From Ardenticatenaceae bacterium (GTDB taxonomy: Bacteria > Chloroflexota > Anaerolineae > Promineifilales > Promineifilaceae), in NCBI GenBank assembly GCA_011525915.1, contig WYBM01000069.1, positions 94,408 to 158,407 of the forward strand: a DNA stretch of 64,000 nt, written 5' to 3'. Positions 52,091-60,838 of this stretch are shown here, in pieces. Numbering within the stretch: the first letter of the stretch is position 1; every line of letters begins with the position of its first letter. A program made the translations under genes and the position numbers. A model generated the notes under the pieces. It ran no database searches and had not been told where the DNA came from. It was given only the letters and a program-made list of their open reading frames with translations.

Positions 52091-53422
52091 ATGTTAAAAC
52101 AGTACGATGTCAAACAACTGGAAGAAAGCTGGAAATTTGATAAGCGGTGGCAGGGCATTTCACGGCCGTATACCGGCCATGATGTCTGCAAACTGCGGGG
52201 CACCGTTGTGGTGGAACATACCCTGGCCCGTATGGGTGCCGAACGGTTGTGGCATCTTTTACACAAAGATGATTATGTCAATTCTTTGGGCGCACAAACG
52301 GGCAACCAGGCTGTGCAAATGGTGGAAGCAGGGCTCAAAGCCATCTACCTCAGCGGCTGGCAGGTAGCCGCCGATGCTAACCTGGCCGGGCAGACATACC
52401 CTGACCAAAGTCTTTACCCGGCAGACAGTGCCCCCAATCTGGCCCGCCGCATTAACGCTGCCCTGCAGCGCGCCGACCAGATTTATCATATGAACGGCAA
52501 AAACGGCATCTACTGGTATGCACCCATTGTGGCTGACGCCGAATCTGGTTTTGGCGGCAATTTAAATGCCCACGAACTGATGAAAATGATGATAGAAGCA
52601 GGGGTGGCCGGGGTTCATTTTGAAGACCAGCTTTCTTCCGCCAAAAAATGCGGCCACATGGGTGGCAAGGTGCTGGTGCCCACCCGCGAATTTATCCAGA
52701 AGCTGGTGGCTGCCCGTCTGGCGGCCGATGTATTGGGCGTGCCCACCATTCTTATTGCCCGCACCGATGCCGATTCAGCCCAGCTGATTACCAGTGACGT
52801 TGACCCCATGGATAAGCCGTTTATCATTGAAGGCGAACGTACCCACGAAGGTTTTTACCATATCACCGGTGGCATCGAGATGGCTATCGCCCGTGGCCTG
52901 GCATATGCTCCTTACGCTGACCTGATCTGGTGCGAAACCTCCACCCCAGACCTGGAAGAAGCGCGACAGTTCGCCGAAGCCATCCATGCCCAATTCCCTG
53001 GCAAAATGCTGGCGTACAATTGTTCACCATCATTTAACTGGAAACTGCATCTGGATGACCAGACCATTGCCTCTTTCCAGAAAGAGCTGGGAAAGATGGG
53101 GTATAAATTCCAATTTGTGACATTGGCCGGCTTCCATTCACTAAATGCCAGCATGTTTGAACTGGCCCAGGCTTACAAAGAAGAAGGCATGGCTGGCTAT
53201 TCTCGCCTGCAGGAAAAAGAGTTTGCCATGGAGAGCGCCGGCTTTCGGGCTATTAAACATCAGAGCTTTGTGGGTGCTGGTTATTTTGATGAAGTGCAGC
53301 AGGTGGTAACCGGCGGTCTGGCCTCCACGGCCGCCCTCAAAGGATCCACAGAAGAAGAACAGTTCCACCAGGCATTTGCGCCTCCTACGGCCGTGTCCCA
53401 GACTGCAGCTGTGGGAGATTGA
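52091..53422 (+). CDS. aceA: Isocitrate lyase
   Basis: The 443-residue enzyme splits isocitrate to glyoxylate and succinate, the first step of the shunt. The catalytic KKCGH motif is intact (in SSAKKCGHMGGK), and GVHFEDQLSSAKK and VPTILIARTDA are typical. GAAGGAAT precedes the ATG. It is the second gene of the aceBA unit. The length is standard for the short bacterial form. A dispersed repeat, not a clear terminator, follows the stop. Confidence 0.97.
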   Translation: MLKQYDVKQLEESWKFDKRWQGISRPYTGHDVCKLRGTVVVEHTLARMGAERLWHLLHKDDYVNSLGAQTGNQAVQMVEAGLKAIYLSGWQVAADANLAGQTYPDQSLYPADSAPNLARRINAALQRADQIYHMNGKNGIYWYAPIVADAESGFGGNLNAHELMKMMIEAGVAGVHFEDQLSSAKKCGHMGGKVLVPTREFIQKLVAARLAADVLGVPTILIARTDADSAQLITSDVDPMDKPFIIEGERTHEGFYHITGGIEMAIARGLAYAPYADLIWCETSTPDLEEARQFAEAIHAQFPGKMLAYNCSPSFNWKLHLDDQTIASFQKELGKMGYKFQFVTLAGFHSLNASMFELAQAYKEEGMAGYSRLQEKEFAMESAGFRAIKHQSFVGAGYFDEVQQVVTGGLASTAALKGSTEEEQFHQAFAPPTAVSQTAAVGD

Positions 53423-53424
53423 GT

Positions 53425-53466
53425 ACACGGTCATCAGTAGGTCAGTCTTCAGTCATCAGTGAAAGG
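53425..53466. repeat. Fragment of the dispersed CAGTCATCAGTG repeat
   Basis: GGTCATCAGTAGGTCAGTCTTCAGTCATCAGTG words match the repeat family at 31931, 37117 and 38250. It lies between the convergent aceA and glycosidase genes. Confidence 0.6.
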
Positions 53467-53473
53467 TATATTG

Positions 53474-54697
53474 TTATTCTGGTGTAAACAGACTGGGGTC
53501 AACAGTGCCCACACCGGGCGTATAAGCAAAGTAGTGACTGAGGCTATACTCCGTTACCGGGGCGAGCAGCTGTTGGGCCTCATCGGCGATGCCGCCAAAC
53601 CCATGACCCAGGTACCAGATGGCCGCCCCCTTCACCTGAGGATACGCTGCATACAGCCAGGCTGCCCACATCATGTGCTGCAAGGCTGCCTCAGGTGGGG
53701 GGACGTGGGTGGCCTCCCACCCCCATTCAGTGATCAACACCGACGGCCGTTTGATGTTGTAGGCATCACATACCTGAAACAGCGCCTGAAACCGCCCCAC
53801 CAAATGTGGATACCAGCGACCAATATCATTGACATCAAAGCTGTATTCGTGCAGGGCAATGGCCAGTTGGTCCGGGTGATCACCGGCCAGGCGTAAAAAT
53901 TCCCGCATTTCCGGAATTTCCCAATGATATGGCTCCGGTTCGCCGCCAGACCAGCCAAAAGCAGCCCATTTGTAGCCATCGGTCAGGGCCAACCGGGCCG
54001 TTTCCAGGGCGAATTCCGCCAACCAGGCAGACCGATTTTTATCCACCTCATTGACAGTTTCAATCCATACCAGCGCCGGGTCTAACTCTGGTGGCCAGGC
54101 CGCTTTATGTAAAGCCCAATGCTGCGCGGCTGCCTGTTGGGGCGGCAGGTCATAATCAGGCACATCATACTCAGGACCGGTACGCCGAAAGATGAGGATA
54201 TGGGGCACACCACTTTGCTGCCAAAGTTGTTGCGCCCAAAAAAGAGGTTCGGCGTTGTCGGCACTTTTAAGGAAGATGGGGACGCCGGCCGCGTCCAATG
54301 CAGTCATCCACTCGTCTAAGCCTTCAATGTTGCCGCCATAACCGGTGTGAAAGCCAATCTTATTAAAGGCCAGGTCTAGTCCCTGTAGTTGCAGTTCGGC
54401 GCGCACGGCCGTGAAGTTAATGGGGGGCGTGGCCATATAGGGCACGGGCGGCGGCAGCGGCTTTGGCGAAGGTGGCTTGAGGAGAATGGGAAAGTACGTG
54501 GTGAGCAACGATGTGTTGGTAACCGCCCATGGCCGCATGTTGCTTGTCGCTTGTACATGGGAGACAGAGTGGTCAGCCAACAGTGAATGTGGTTCGCTGG
54601 TGACGGAAGCCGACGCGGTATCAATAGCTTTTCCCAGAGACAAAGCCAGCCAGCCCAGCAACCCAAAACTCACCATCGCCTTTAAGATGCGTCGCAT
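53474..54697 (-). CDS. Secreted glycoside-hydrolase-like TIM-barrel protein
   Basis: The 407-residue protein has an N-terminal signal segment (about 9-30), then TTYFPILLKPPSPKPLPPPVP. A TIM-barrel-like domain follows from about residue 90. Candidate catalytic Glu residues lie in IETVNEVDKN (about residue 211) and VLITEWGWEATH (about 322), at the ends of strands as in GH5/GH39-type glycosidases. The sugar target is unknown. It is convergent with aceA. The FPILLK motif before the Pro linker resembles the C-terminal YLPIVVK of the FG-GAP protein. Confidence 0.75.
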   Translation of the reverse strand: MRRILKAMVSFGLLGWLALSLGKAIDTASASVTSEPHSLLADHSVSHVQATSNMRPWAVTNTSLLTTYFPILLKPPSPKPLPPPVPYMATPPINFTAVRAELQLQGLDLAFNKIGFHTGYGGNIEGLDEWMTALDAAGVPIFLKSADNAEPLFWAQQLWQQSGVPHILIFRRTGPEYDVPDYDLPPQQAAAQHWALHKAAWPPELDPALVWIETVNEVDKNRSAWLAEFALETARLALTDGYKWAAFGWSGGEPEPYHWEIPEMREFLRLAGDHPDQLAIALHEYSFDVNDIGRWYPHLVGRFQALFQVCDAYNIKRPSVLITEWGWEATHVPPPEAALQHMMWAAWLYAAYPQVKGAAIWYLGHGFGGIADEAQQLLAPVTEYSLSHYFAYTPGVGTVDPSLFTPE

Positions 54698-54793
54698 AAG
54701 CCAGAATGTTAGCAGGTAATCATGGCCAGGCTACTAAAGCTCATCATCCGTTGACAACTTCCCCGGATCAGCGTAGCCTTGAAGGCGAAGATC

Positions 54794-55396
54794 ATGAGCA
54801 AAGCGCTGCCTTCCCTCAAAGACCCCACCGGGCGTGAACATCTTTTAGCCGGCAAAGCCATCATCATTGGCCGGGCCGTGGAAAATGATATTGTCATCAG
54901 CAGCAAGCGCGTGTCACGGGAGCATGCCTGTGTGCGGCGGGAGGGTTGGCGGGTAATGCTGGAGGATTTGGGCAGCACCAATGGCACGTTTCTCAACGAT
55001 GAGCGCCTGCTCGCGCCGATGCAGCTGCGTGACGGTGACCAGATCAAGGTAGGCGATGTGGTCTTTACCTTCCACGATCCAGAAGTCACCACCCAGGAGA
55101 CAACACGGCCAGAGCTGGCGGTAGATATGGTGGCCGGCGTGGTGCGGGTAGACCGGCAGGTCGTGGCCCTGGCCCCCAAAGAGTTTGATCTGCTGGCCTA
55201 TCTTTACCGCCGGCAGGGTGAGGTTTGCTCTAAAGATGAAATCGGCACGGCCGTGTGGCCGGAATACCAGGACGGTGTCTTTGATTACCAGATTGAAAAT
55301 CTGGTACGCCGCCTGCGATCCAAGCTAGAGCCAGACCCGGCTTCGCCACAAATGCTGTTGACCATTCGTGGCCGCGGCTACAAACTCTCTATTTGA
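54794..55396 (+). CDS. FHA-domain / OmpR-type winged-helix regulator
   Basis: The 200-residue protein joins an FHA domain (GRAVENDIVISSKRVSREH, then EDLGSTNGTFLN; residues ~20-90) to an OmpR/PhoB-type winged helix (PKEFDLLAYLYRRQGEVCSKDEIG, residues ~125-200, ending IRGRGYKL). FHA binds phosphothreonine, so the kinase encoded next is the likely partner. There is no receiver domain: phospho-signal replaces the usual Asp. GCGAAG precedes the ATG; an upstream TTG is possible. Its stop overlaps the first of three 11-bp repeats that may be its own target. Confidence 0.93.
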   Translation: MSKALPSLKDPTGREHLLAGKAIIIGRAVENDIVISSKRVSREHACVRREGWRVMLEDLGSTNGTFLNDERLLAPMQLRDGDQIKVGDVVFTFHDPEVTTQETTRPELAVDMVAGVVRVDRQVVALAPKEFDLLAYLYRRQGEVCSKDEIGTAVWPEYQDGVFDYQIENLVRRLRSKLEPDPASPQMLLTIRGRGYKLSI

Positions 55397-55427
55397 TAGC
55401 CGGTTGTTAGCCTGTGGTTAGGTTTTA
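55395..55427. promoter_or_regulatory. Three 11-bp direct repeats, candidate binding site of the FHA regulator
   Basis: Units start at 55395 (GATAGCC), 55406 (GTTAGCC) and 55417 (GTTAGGT), exactly 11 bp apart. This is the spacing used by OmpR/PhoB winged-helix proteins. The core GTTAGCCnnTGGTTAGG is the same as at 57179. It lies in the leader of the kinase gene. Confidence 0.55.
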
Positions 55428-55480
55428 TGCCATCCCCAGCCATAAAATGGTAAGGATTTACCTGATATAAAGTTATTATG

Positions 55481-55587
55481 CTGTTTCATAAAAATTACCC
55501 TTCGGTAGGGGCGACCACAAGAGTCGCCCTGAGCGGGGCAGGTCTTGTGCCCTGCCCCTACCATAGGCCATAAAACTTCTGAAACAG
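55481..55587. repeat. MITE-like element with GTAGGGGC core
   Basis: Outer arms CTGTTTCA (55481-55488) and TGAAACAG (55580-55587) flank a core bounded by GTAGGGGC (55505-55512) and GCCCCTAC (55554-55561). The core has two internal hairpins (GGCGACC...GGTCGCC-like and GGGGCAGG...CCTGCCCC). No transposase is present. It lies just before the kinase ATG. Confidence 0.62.
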
Positions 55588-55611
55588 TGTCGTTACCTTA
55601 CTGGACAAAAA

Positions 55612-57144
55612 ATGGCAGTCTCATTAGAAGGGCAAACTCTGGGCAAATATCGTGTATTGGAACCTTTAGGCAGCGGCGGCATGGCTCGTGTTTACCGCGG
55701 CTATCATCCCCAGCTAGACCGTTTTGTAGCCATTAAAGTGCTGCGTTCAGACCTGGTGGATGATGAAGCTTTCCTCGGCCGTTTCCGCCGTGAAGCCCAG
55801 GCTGTGGCTGGTCTGCGCCATCCTAACATCATCCAGGTCTACGATTTTGACGCCCAAGATGACATTTACTACATGGTCATGGAACTGCTGGATGGTGACA
55901 CCCTGCACGCCCGCCTGAATGAGTACCGTGTGCGCCGCGAGCCAATGCCCTATGGTGACATGGTGCGCATCTTGTTAGACGTGCTCGATGGCCTGGCTTA
56001 CGCCCATCAAGAAGGCATGGTTCACCGCGACATCAAACCCGCCAATGTGTTGTTAACCCGGCGCGGACAGGCCGTGGTGGCTGATTTTGGCATTGCCCAG
56101 ATTGTCGGCGGCACCCGGCACACTGTTTCCGGGGCGCTGCTGGGCACCCTAAACTATATGGCCCCTGAACAGGGCTTAAAGGGCGTCAGTGATGCCCGCA
56201 GTGATCTTTATTCTCTGAGCGTGGTTTTCTATGAAATGCTGACCCGTCAGCCTCCTTATGACGCCGACACACCCCTGGCCATCTTGATGAAACACGTCAA
56301 TGATCCGCTGCCACTGCCACGTGACATTGAGCCTTCCATCCCGGAAGCGTTTGAGCGGATTGTGTTAAAGGGGCTGTCTAAACAGCCAGAAGACCGCTAC
56401 CAAAAGGCAGCAGAGATGGCCCAGGCGCTGCAGCAGGCAGCTGTTGCGGCCGGCATCACCTTGCCGGAACGCATTTCCCTGCCCATGTCATTTACGACAC
56501 AAGAAGCGCCCTCGGAGTCGGTGGCCGTATACTCTGGGCCGTCGCGGCTTGGCCTGAAAGATGCCCCTTTTGCGGCGGCCGACACCGCCGCCACTCAGGA
56601 TGGATCATGGACAGCCCATCTGGAACATCTCAAAGAGAAAGAGAGAGAAACAGAGGGCACAGGGGACACGGCCGTACCGCTTGTGCCGCCCAAAACCCTG
56701 CCGCCTGTTACTGGCAAGGTCGTCACGAGCGCCATCATGACCGCCCTGGCCCTGCTTATGGCCGGCAACCTGATCATGGTGATGCTGATCGGTCCTTTTG
56801 GTGATGTTTTTGGCCGGGGGTGGCCTATAGAGCTTTTCTTGCTGTCCGCCGGGCTGGCGCACATTATGCACAAGACACGCCGCCTCTGGCTGCTCATACC
56901 CACCGGTATCCTCTTGGGCAACGGCGTCTTATTGGCCTATTACAACACCAGTGGCCACTGGGAGCATTGGCGCTACCTGTGGCCGTTGGAACCGTTCCTG
57001 GTAGGGGGGGTCATCTGGTATACGTTTAACCCTGGGGTGCGGAAAAATTCAGAGGTTTGGCGCCGGCACCTGGGGGCCCGCCTGAGGCGCATTTCCCTTA
57101 TCGGCGCCATCGTCATGGCTTTTGTGGCCATGTTTGTGGATTAG
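55612..57144 (+). CDS. Membrane-anchored Ser/Thr protein kinase (PASTA-less, Hanks type)
   Basis: The 510-residue protein has a full kinase domain: GSGGMARVY glycine loop, K42 in AIKV, H138-R-D140 in HRDIKPAN and D158-F-G160, with GTLNYMAPEQ activation-loop end. After a linker (~290-370) come three or four transmembrane helices (about 375-505) and no extracellular sensor. It probably signals to the adjacent FHA regulator. The MITE-like element lies in its leader. There is no strong ribosome-binding site. Confidence 0.94.
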   Translation: MAVSLEGQTLGKYRVLEPLGSGGMARVYRGYHPQLDRFVAIKVLRSDLVDDEAFLGRFRREAQAVAGLRHPNIIQVYDFDAQDDIYYMVMELLDGDTLHARLNEYRVRREPMPYGDMVRILLDVLDGLAYAHQEGMVHRDIKPANVLLTRRGQAVVADFGIAQIVGGTRHTVSGALLGTLNYMAPEQGLKGVSDARSDLYSLSVVFYEMLTRQPPYDADTPLAILMKHVNDPLPLPRDIEPSIPEAFERIVLKGLSKQPEDRYQKAAEMAQALQQAAVAAGITLPERISLPMSFTTQEAPSESVAVYSGPSRLGLKDAPFAAADTAATQDGSWTAHLEHLKEKERETEGTGDTAVPLVPPKTLPPVTGKVVTSAIMTALALLMAGNLIMVMLIGPFGDVFGRGWPIELFLLSAGLAHIMHKTRRLWLLIPTGILLGNGVLLAYYNTSGHWEHWRYLWPLEPFLVGGVIWYTFNPGVRKNSEVWRRHLGARLRRISLIGAIVMAFVAMFVD

Positions 57145-57178
57145 GCAGGCCCCAAACATGGCAAAGTTCCCCCAAATT

Positions 57179-57211
57179 GTTAGCCAATGGTTAGGCAGCC
57201 GATAGGCAACG
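57179..57211. promoter_or_regulatory. Three 11-bp direct repeats upstream of the 57314 gene
   Basis: Units start at 57179 (GTTAGCC), 57190 (GTTAGGC) and 57201 (GATAGGC), each 11 bp apart. The first two share GTTAGCCnnTGGTTAGG with 55406-55422. It lies about 105 bp before the membrane-protein gene. Confidence 0.55.
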
Positions 57212-57313
57212 GCCGTCACAATCCCCTAAGCTGTTTGTAAATTATCAAACGATGGACAAAGGCACTTCTGAGGTTGCCACTGTTTGTCCTACGTGCATGA
57301 AGGAGCAAAACTG

Positions 57314-58024
57314 ATGAACAGGCGAATGACAAATGTGATGGGTATTAGTCTGGTATTGTTAGGGGCCGTAGCCCTATTAAACAGCACGATCTTCAACTGG
57401 ATGGGCATAAACGGCGCGCTATGGCCGCTGCTGCTCACGGCCGTGGGCCTGGGCCTGGTGGTGGTCCCCTTCTTGTCTGAAAATCCCCGTGCGCTGTCAC
57501 CCTTATTTATTCCTGGCTTTCCCATAATAATGGTTAGCATGCTGCTGTTGTGGGCCAGCTTTTTTCACGAGTGGGATATCTGGTCACATTTCTGGCCTAT
57601 GATATTGCTGGCGTTGGCCCTGGGGCTGGCGCTGACGGCCGTGTTTATGCGTGTTGTCTGGTTCCTGGTACCGGCTGTTCAGATTGGCGTGACCGGTATG
57701 TTGTTGCAGTTTACGGCCGCAACCGGTTGGTGGGGAACCTGGGCTATTTTGTGGCCAGGTGTGCTGCTGGGAACGGGTCTGGCCTTGCTGATTCCCGGCC
57801 ATTTAGCCCAACGGCACGGCCTGGTAGTGGCCGGCACCATGCTCAGCATTGTCGCCTGTGGCGCCTTTGTGATGATGACTATCATTCTTTCCAGTTGGGC
57901 CAGTGTATTGGGTGCTGTCATCCTCATTGGCAGTGGCAGTCTGCTGGTGCTGCGCGGGTTTGTGGCCCAACGGCCGTTTGCCCTGACAGAATCAGAGTTA
58001 AAGGAAAAGCTACCAACGCCCTAA
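57314..58024 (+). CDS. Polytopic membrane protein of unknown function
   Basis: The 236-residue protein has about seven hydrophobic helices (from MGISLVLLGAVALL onward) and a short charged tail, LTESELKEKLPTP. It is predicted in the cytoplasmic membrane. AAGGAG lies before the ATG. It shares the GTTAGCC repeats with the kinase leader, so may belong to the same regulon. I do not recognise the family. Confidence 0.65.
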   Translation: MNRRMTNVMGISLVLLGAVALLNSTIFNWMGINGALWPLLLTAVGLGLVVVPFLSENPRALSPLFIPGFPIIMVSMLLLWASFFHEWDIWSHFWPMILLALALGLALTAVFMRVVWFLVPAVQIGVTGMLLQFTAATGWWGTWAILWPGVLLGTGLALLIPGHLAQRHGLVVAGTMLSIVACGAFVMMTIILSSWASVLGAVILIGSGSLLVLRGFVAQRPFALTESELKEKLPTP

Positions 58025-58365
58025 AAGCGCCGCCCTGAAGGCGCCGCCCTGAGGGCGCCGTCTGCAACCTTTTTGCAAACGCCTCGTAATTCTTGGTAAT
58101 TGCCTTGCCAGTGGCCATCATGTGTGGCCGCTGGTAAGCTTTATTTATAACTTGGCGTGGTTTATATGCGTTGGCCGACAGGGGCTGGGCCAACATAACT
58201 GGCCACAATGCTGCCCCGGTGGAGGTTGGACAATGCTAGTAAGAACCCCAACATAAGTCCCCAAACGGATAAAACAAACGTATACCTGCGGCCGTAAACG
58301 GCCGTCTCGTGCTGATTATTTGTCTCCCCTGAGGCTTTTTATGCTGTCTCTCAGGAGGCAGGATC
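58025..58365. other. Intergenic region with GCGCCGCCCTGA tandem repeat and hairpin
   Basis: A 14-bp unit is repeated head to tail (58027-58040 and 58041-58054, plus GCGCCG). Its last copy folds as CGCCCT-GA-AGGGCG-like and is followed by CCTTTTTGC, a likely terminator of the upstream gene. Elsewhere the region shows TGCGGCCGTAAACGGCCGTC at about 58288-58309 and no gene. Confidence 0.5.
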
Positions 58366-59232
58366 ATGAATTATTACACATTGCTGCAGGTGCCCACAAC
58401 GGCTACCGAAAAAGAGATACAAAAAGCATACCGCACGCTGGCAAAAAAACACCATCCAGATCGCCTACAACAGGCATCAACCCAGGTGCGCCGCCAGAGT
58501 GAAGAGAAGCTGAAGCTGATTAACGTGGCTTACACGATCCTCAGCGATGCCACCAAACGGCAGCAGTATGACGCCACCCTGCCGCCGCCGCCAAACAGCA
58601 CCCGCTGGCAAACGGGCACAGCCAACACAAAACGAACCACCCAGGCAGATAGACGGCCGTATGACCAGCCAAGCAGGCAGCAAAAGGCCGCCCACGCTCG
58701 CAGCGAATACCTGCGTGTCAAAAGCGACTTACGCCAACTTGACCAGCGCATCATCGCCTGGCTGATCCGGTTAGGCAAAACGGCCGGCCTGGTGGGGGTG
58801 GGCTCCAGCTTGAGTGCCACGGCCTTGATACTTATCATCTCCTGGCTGCTTGCGCAGGCTGGTCTGAGCGGTCATACCTGGGGTGTCATCTGGCAACTCC
58901 TTTACCTTTTTATCATTCAGGCCGCGGCGATCCTGGTGGTGGTGCATCATCTGGGCGCGCCGTTTAACCCCATACAAGATCCCCGTTCGTTCCTGTCTAT
59001 CAGCGGCATGGTGCTTGTCTCTTTGTATCAGTTTGGCCTGGTGACACCGTTGTTTTTGTCTACTGGTTCACCCTTCCCACGGCTCTTTACACTGACGCTG
59101 GTGAGCCATATGGTTAACTGTCTGTTCTTAGGGCAGGCCTGGCTAAAGCCCTTGCTGGCGGAGCGCCGCCAGTTAGAAAGTCGCCTGGCTGTCATGGAGG
59201 AGATGCTGGCCTATTTTAACCAAGCCTTATAG
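58366..59232 (+). CDS. J-domain membrane protein
   Basis: The 288-residue protein has an N-terminal DnaJ domain (residues 2-70) with H30-P-D32 intact, which stimulates Hsp70 ATPase. A charged linker follows, then four transmembrane helices (~140-270) and a C-terminal coiled-coil-like tail. No zinc-binding or substrate domains of DnaJ are present. It is probably a membrane co-chaperone. It is 69 bp from the flippase-like gene on the same strand. GGAGGCAGGATC precedes the ATG. Confidence 0.9.
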   Translation: MNYYTLLQVPTTATEKEIQKAYRTLAKKHHPDRLQQASTQVRRQSEEKLKLINVAYTILSDATKRQQYDATLPPPPNSTRWQTGTANTKRTTQADRRPYDQPSRQQKAAHARSEYLRVKSDLRQLDQRIIAWLIRLGKTAGLVGVGSSLSATALILIISWLLAQAGLSGHTWGVIWQLLYLFIIQAAAILVVVHHLGAPFNPIQDPRSFLSISGMVLVSLYQFGLVTPLFLSTGSPFPRLFTLTLVSHMVNCLFLGQAWLKPLLAERRQLESRLAVMEEMLAYFNQAL

Positions 59233-59301
59233 CGCCCAAATAGGATCATTGTGCCGGGTGAACAGCCTGTCAGGACTGCTGCCGCTGGCGTACAATAGCC
59301 T

Positions 59302-60300
59302 ATGGTCAAAACACTCAAACGTACATCTCATCTTTTGCCCTGGTTGGCAGCTTTGGGTTTGCTGGGGTGGCTGCTGCGGCTGGTGCCGGTCACGGCCGTG
59401 TTCCAGACCCTGCAGCAGCTTCATTGGCCGCAACTGCTCACGCTGGTAGCCCTCAACGGGACCGCGCTGGCGCTGCTGACCGGCCGCTGGTGGCTGATAT
59501 TGTGGGGATTGGGCCACCGGCTGCCTTTTGGCATGGCCGTTGGTCACCGGCTGGCGGCATTTGGGGTGAGCTACTTTACACCGGGGCCACACTTTGGCGG
59601 GGAACCGGTGCAGGTATTGTTGGCTGAAAAGGTGCATGGCGTGCCGCGAGTCACGGCCGTGGCCGCCATCTCTCTAGATAAATCGCTGGAGTTGTTGGTT
59701 AACTTCTTTTTCCTGGCCGTGGGCGTGCTGGTAACCTTGCACACTGGGCTGTTTGACGCCACCTGGGGCGGCCAGGCAACGGTCGTCATGGCCGTCTTGC
59801 TGCTGGTTCCCGTCGTTTATCTGGTAAGCATCTGGCGGGGAAAACGGCCGCTAACAGGACTCATGCACAGGGCACAGTCTGTATTTAAGCGGCCGGCATG
59901 GCCAGGGTGGTATGCCACGGCCGTGCAAGGCATGGCCGCCAGCGAAGCCCTGGCCTACCACTTTTGCCACCAATCGCCGCGCCTGTTTACCCTGGTGCTG
60001 CTGATCTCATTGGCCGGATGGGGCACGATGATAGCCGAGTATGGCCTGATGCTCTCCTTTTTAGGCGTGGCGCTGTCCCCGGTACACATTGTGGTCGCCC
60101 TGACCGCCATGCGCCTGGCCTATTTGCTGCCGCTGCCAGGCGGCCTGGGCACCTTAGAGGCCAGCCAGGTGTTTGCCCTGGGCCTGATGGGGGTTAGTCC
60201 AGCGCTGGGCATTGGTACCAGTTTGCTCATTCGCGCCCGCGACGTATTGTTGGCCGTGGCGGGTCTGGGGTGGGGCAGCCGGTTTGTCCGTGCCCGGTAA
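59302..60300 (+). CDS. UPF0104 / lysylphosphatidylglycerol synthase TM-domain protein
   Basis: The 332-residue polytopic protein has about eight helices and the UPF0104 motifs GVSYFTPGPHFGGEP and LPLPGGLGTLE. This domain occurs alone as a lipid flippase-like protein and in MprF as its translocase half. It may move a lipid-linked molecule. It has no synthase domain. No ribosome-binding site stands out. It is co-directional with the DnaJ and small membrane genes. The substrate is not known. Confidence 0.85.
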   Translation: MVKTLKRTSHLLPWLAALGLLGWLLRLVPVTAVFQTLQQLHWPQLLTLVALNGTALALLTGRWWLILWGLGHRLPFGMAVGHRLAAFGVSYFTPGPHFGGEPVQVLLAEKVHGVPRVTAVAAISLDKSLELLVNFFFLAVGVLVTLHTGLFDATWGGQATVVMAVLLLVPVVYLVSIWRGKRPLTGLMHRAQSVFKRPAWPGWYATAVQGMAASEALAYHFCHQSPRLFTLVLLISLAGWGTMIAEYGLMLSFLGVALSPVHIVVALTAMRLAYLLPLPGGLGTLEASQVFALGLMGVSPALGIGTSLLIRARDVLLAVAGLGWGSRFVRAR

Positions 60301-60466
60301 GGTCAGGCAGTGAGCATACCTTTCTTGTTGAGCCACAGCCTGATGCCGGTGCCTGGCACTACCCCAACCGCCCCAACCGAACTTGTTGCCCATCTGTGCA
60401 TCTTCCATTACAGTAGTCAAGTTTTGTTTGTCCTGGTGTCTTGTTTATCTGGAAGGAGACAACACA

Positions 60467-60817
60467 ATGAAAGCATCTTTGAGTTCCCGGCAGTGGATAG
60501 TGGTGGGCCTGGCCGTGGTCACGGCCGTGATTCACCTGATATTAGGATTAGGGCTCGTAGGAGGGGGGGACATCAACGCGCTCTTTGTTTTGAATGGGGT
60601 GGGGTACCTGGCGCTGATTGTGGCCCTGTACTTTCTACCCCAACTGGCGGGGCAGCGTGCGCTCGTCCGCTGGGCATTGATCGGCTACACGGCCGTGACC
60701 TTCATTCTCTACTTCGTCTTTAACTGGCCGGACATCTGGGGGCCTGTTGGCCTGCTGGATAAAGGCATCGAGCTGGTCCTCATCATCTTGCTTTGGCTGG
60801 ACAAAAACAACACGTAA
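60467..60817 (+). CDS. Small four-helix membrane protein of unknown function
   Basis: The 116-residue protein has four hydrophobic segments (about 12-30, 40-60, 72-90 and 96-112). AAGGAG lies 8 bases before the ATG; in-frame codons upstream are not part of the gene. It ends 21 bp before the rhomboid start, so the two are co-transcribed. I do not recognise the family. Confidence 0.6.
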   Translation: MKASLSSRQWIVVGLAVVTAVIHLILGLGLVGGGDINALFVLNGVGYLALIVALYFLPQLAGQRALVRWALIGYTAVTFILYFVFNWPDIWGPVGLLDKGIELVLIILLWLDKNNT

Positions 60818-60838
60818 GCCAGCCATCCACCGCAGCCC

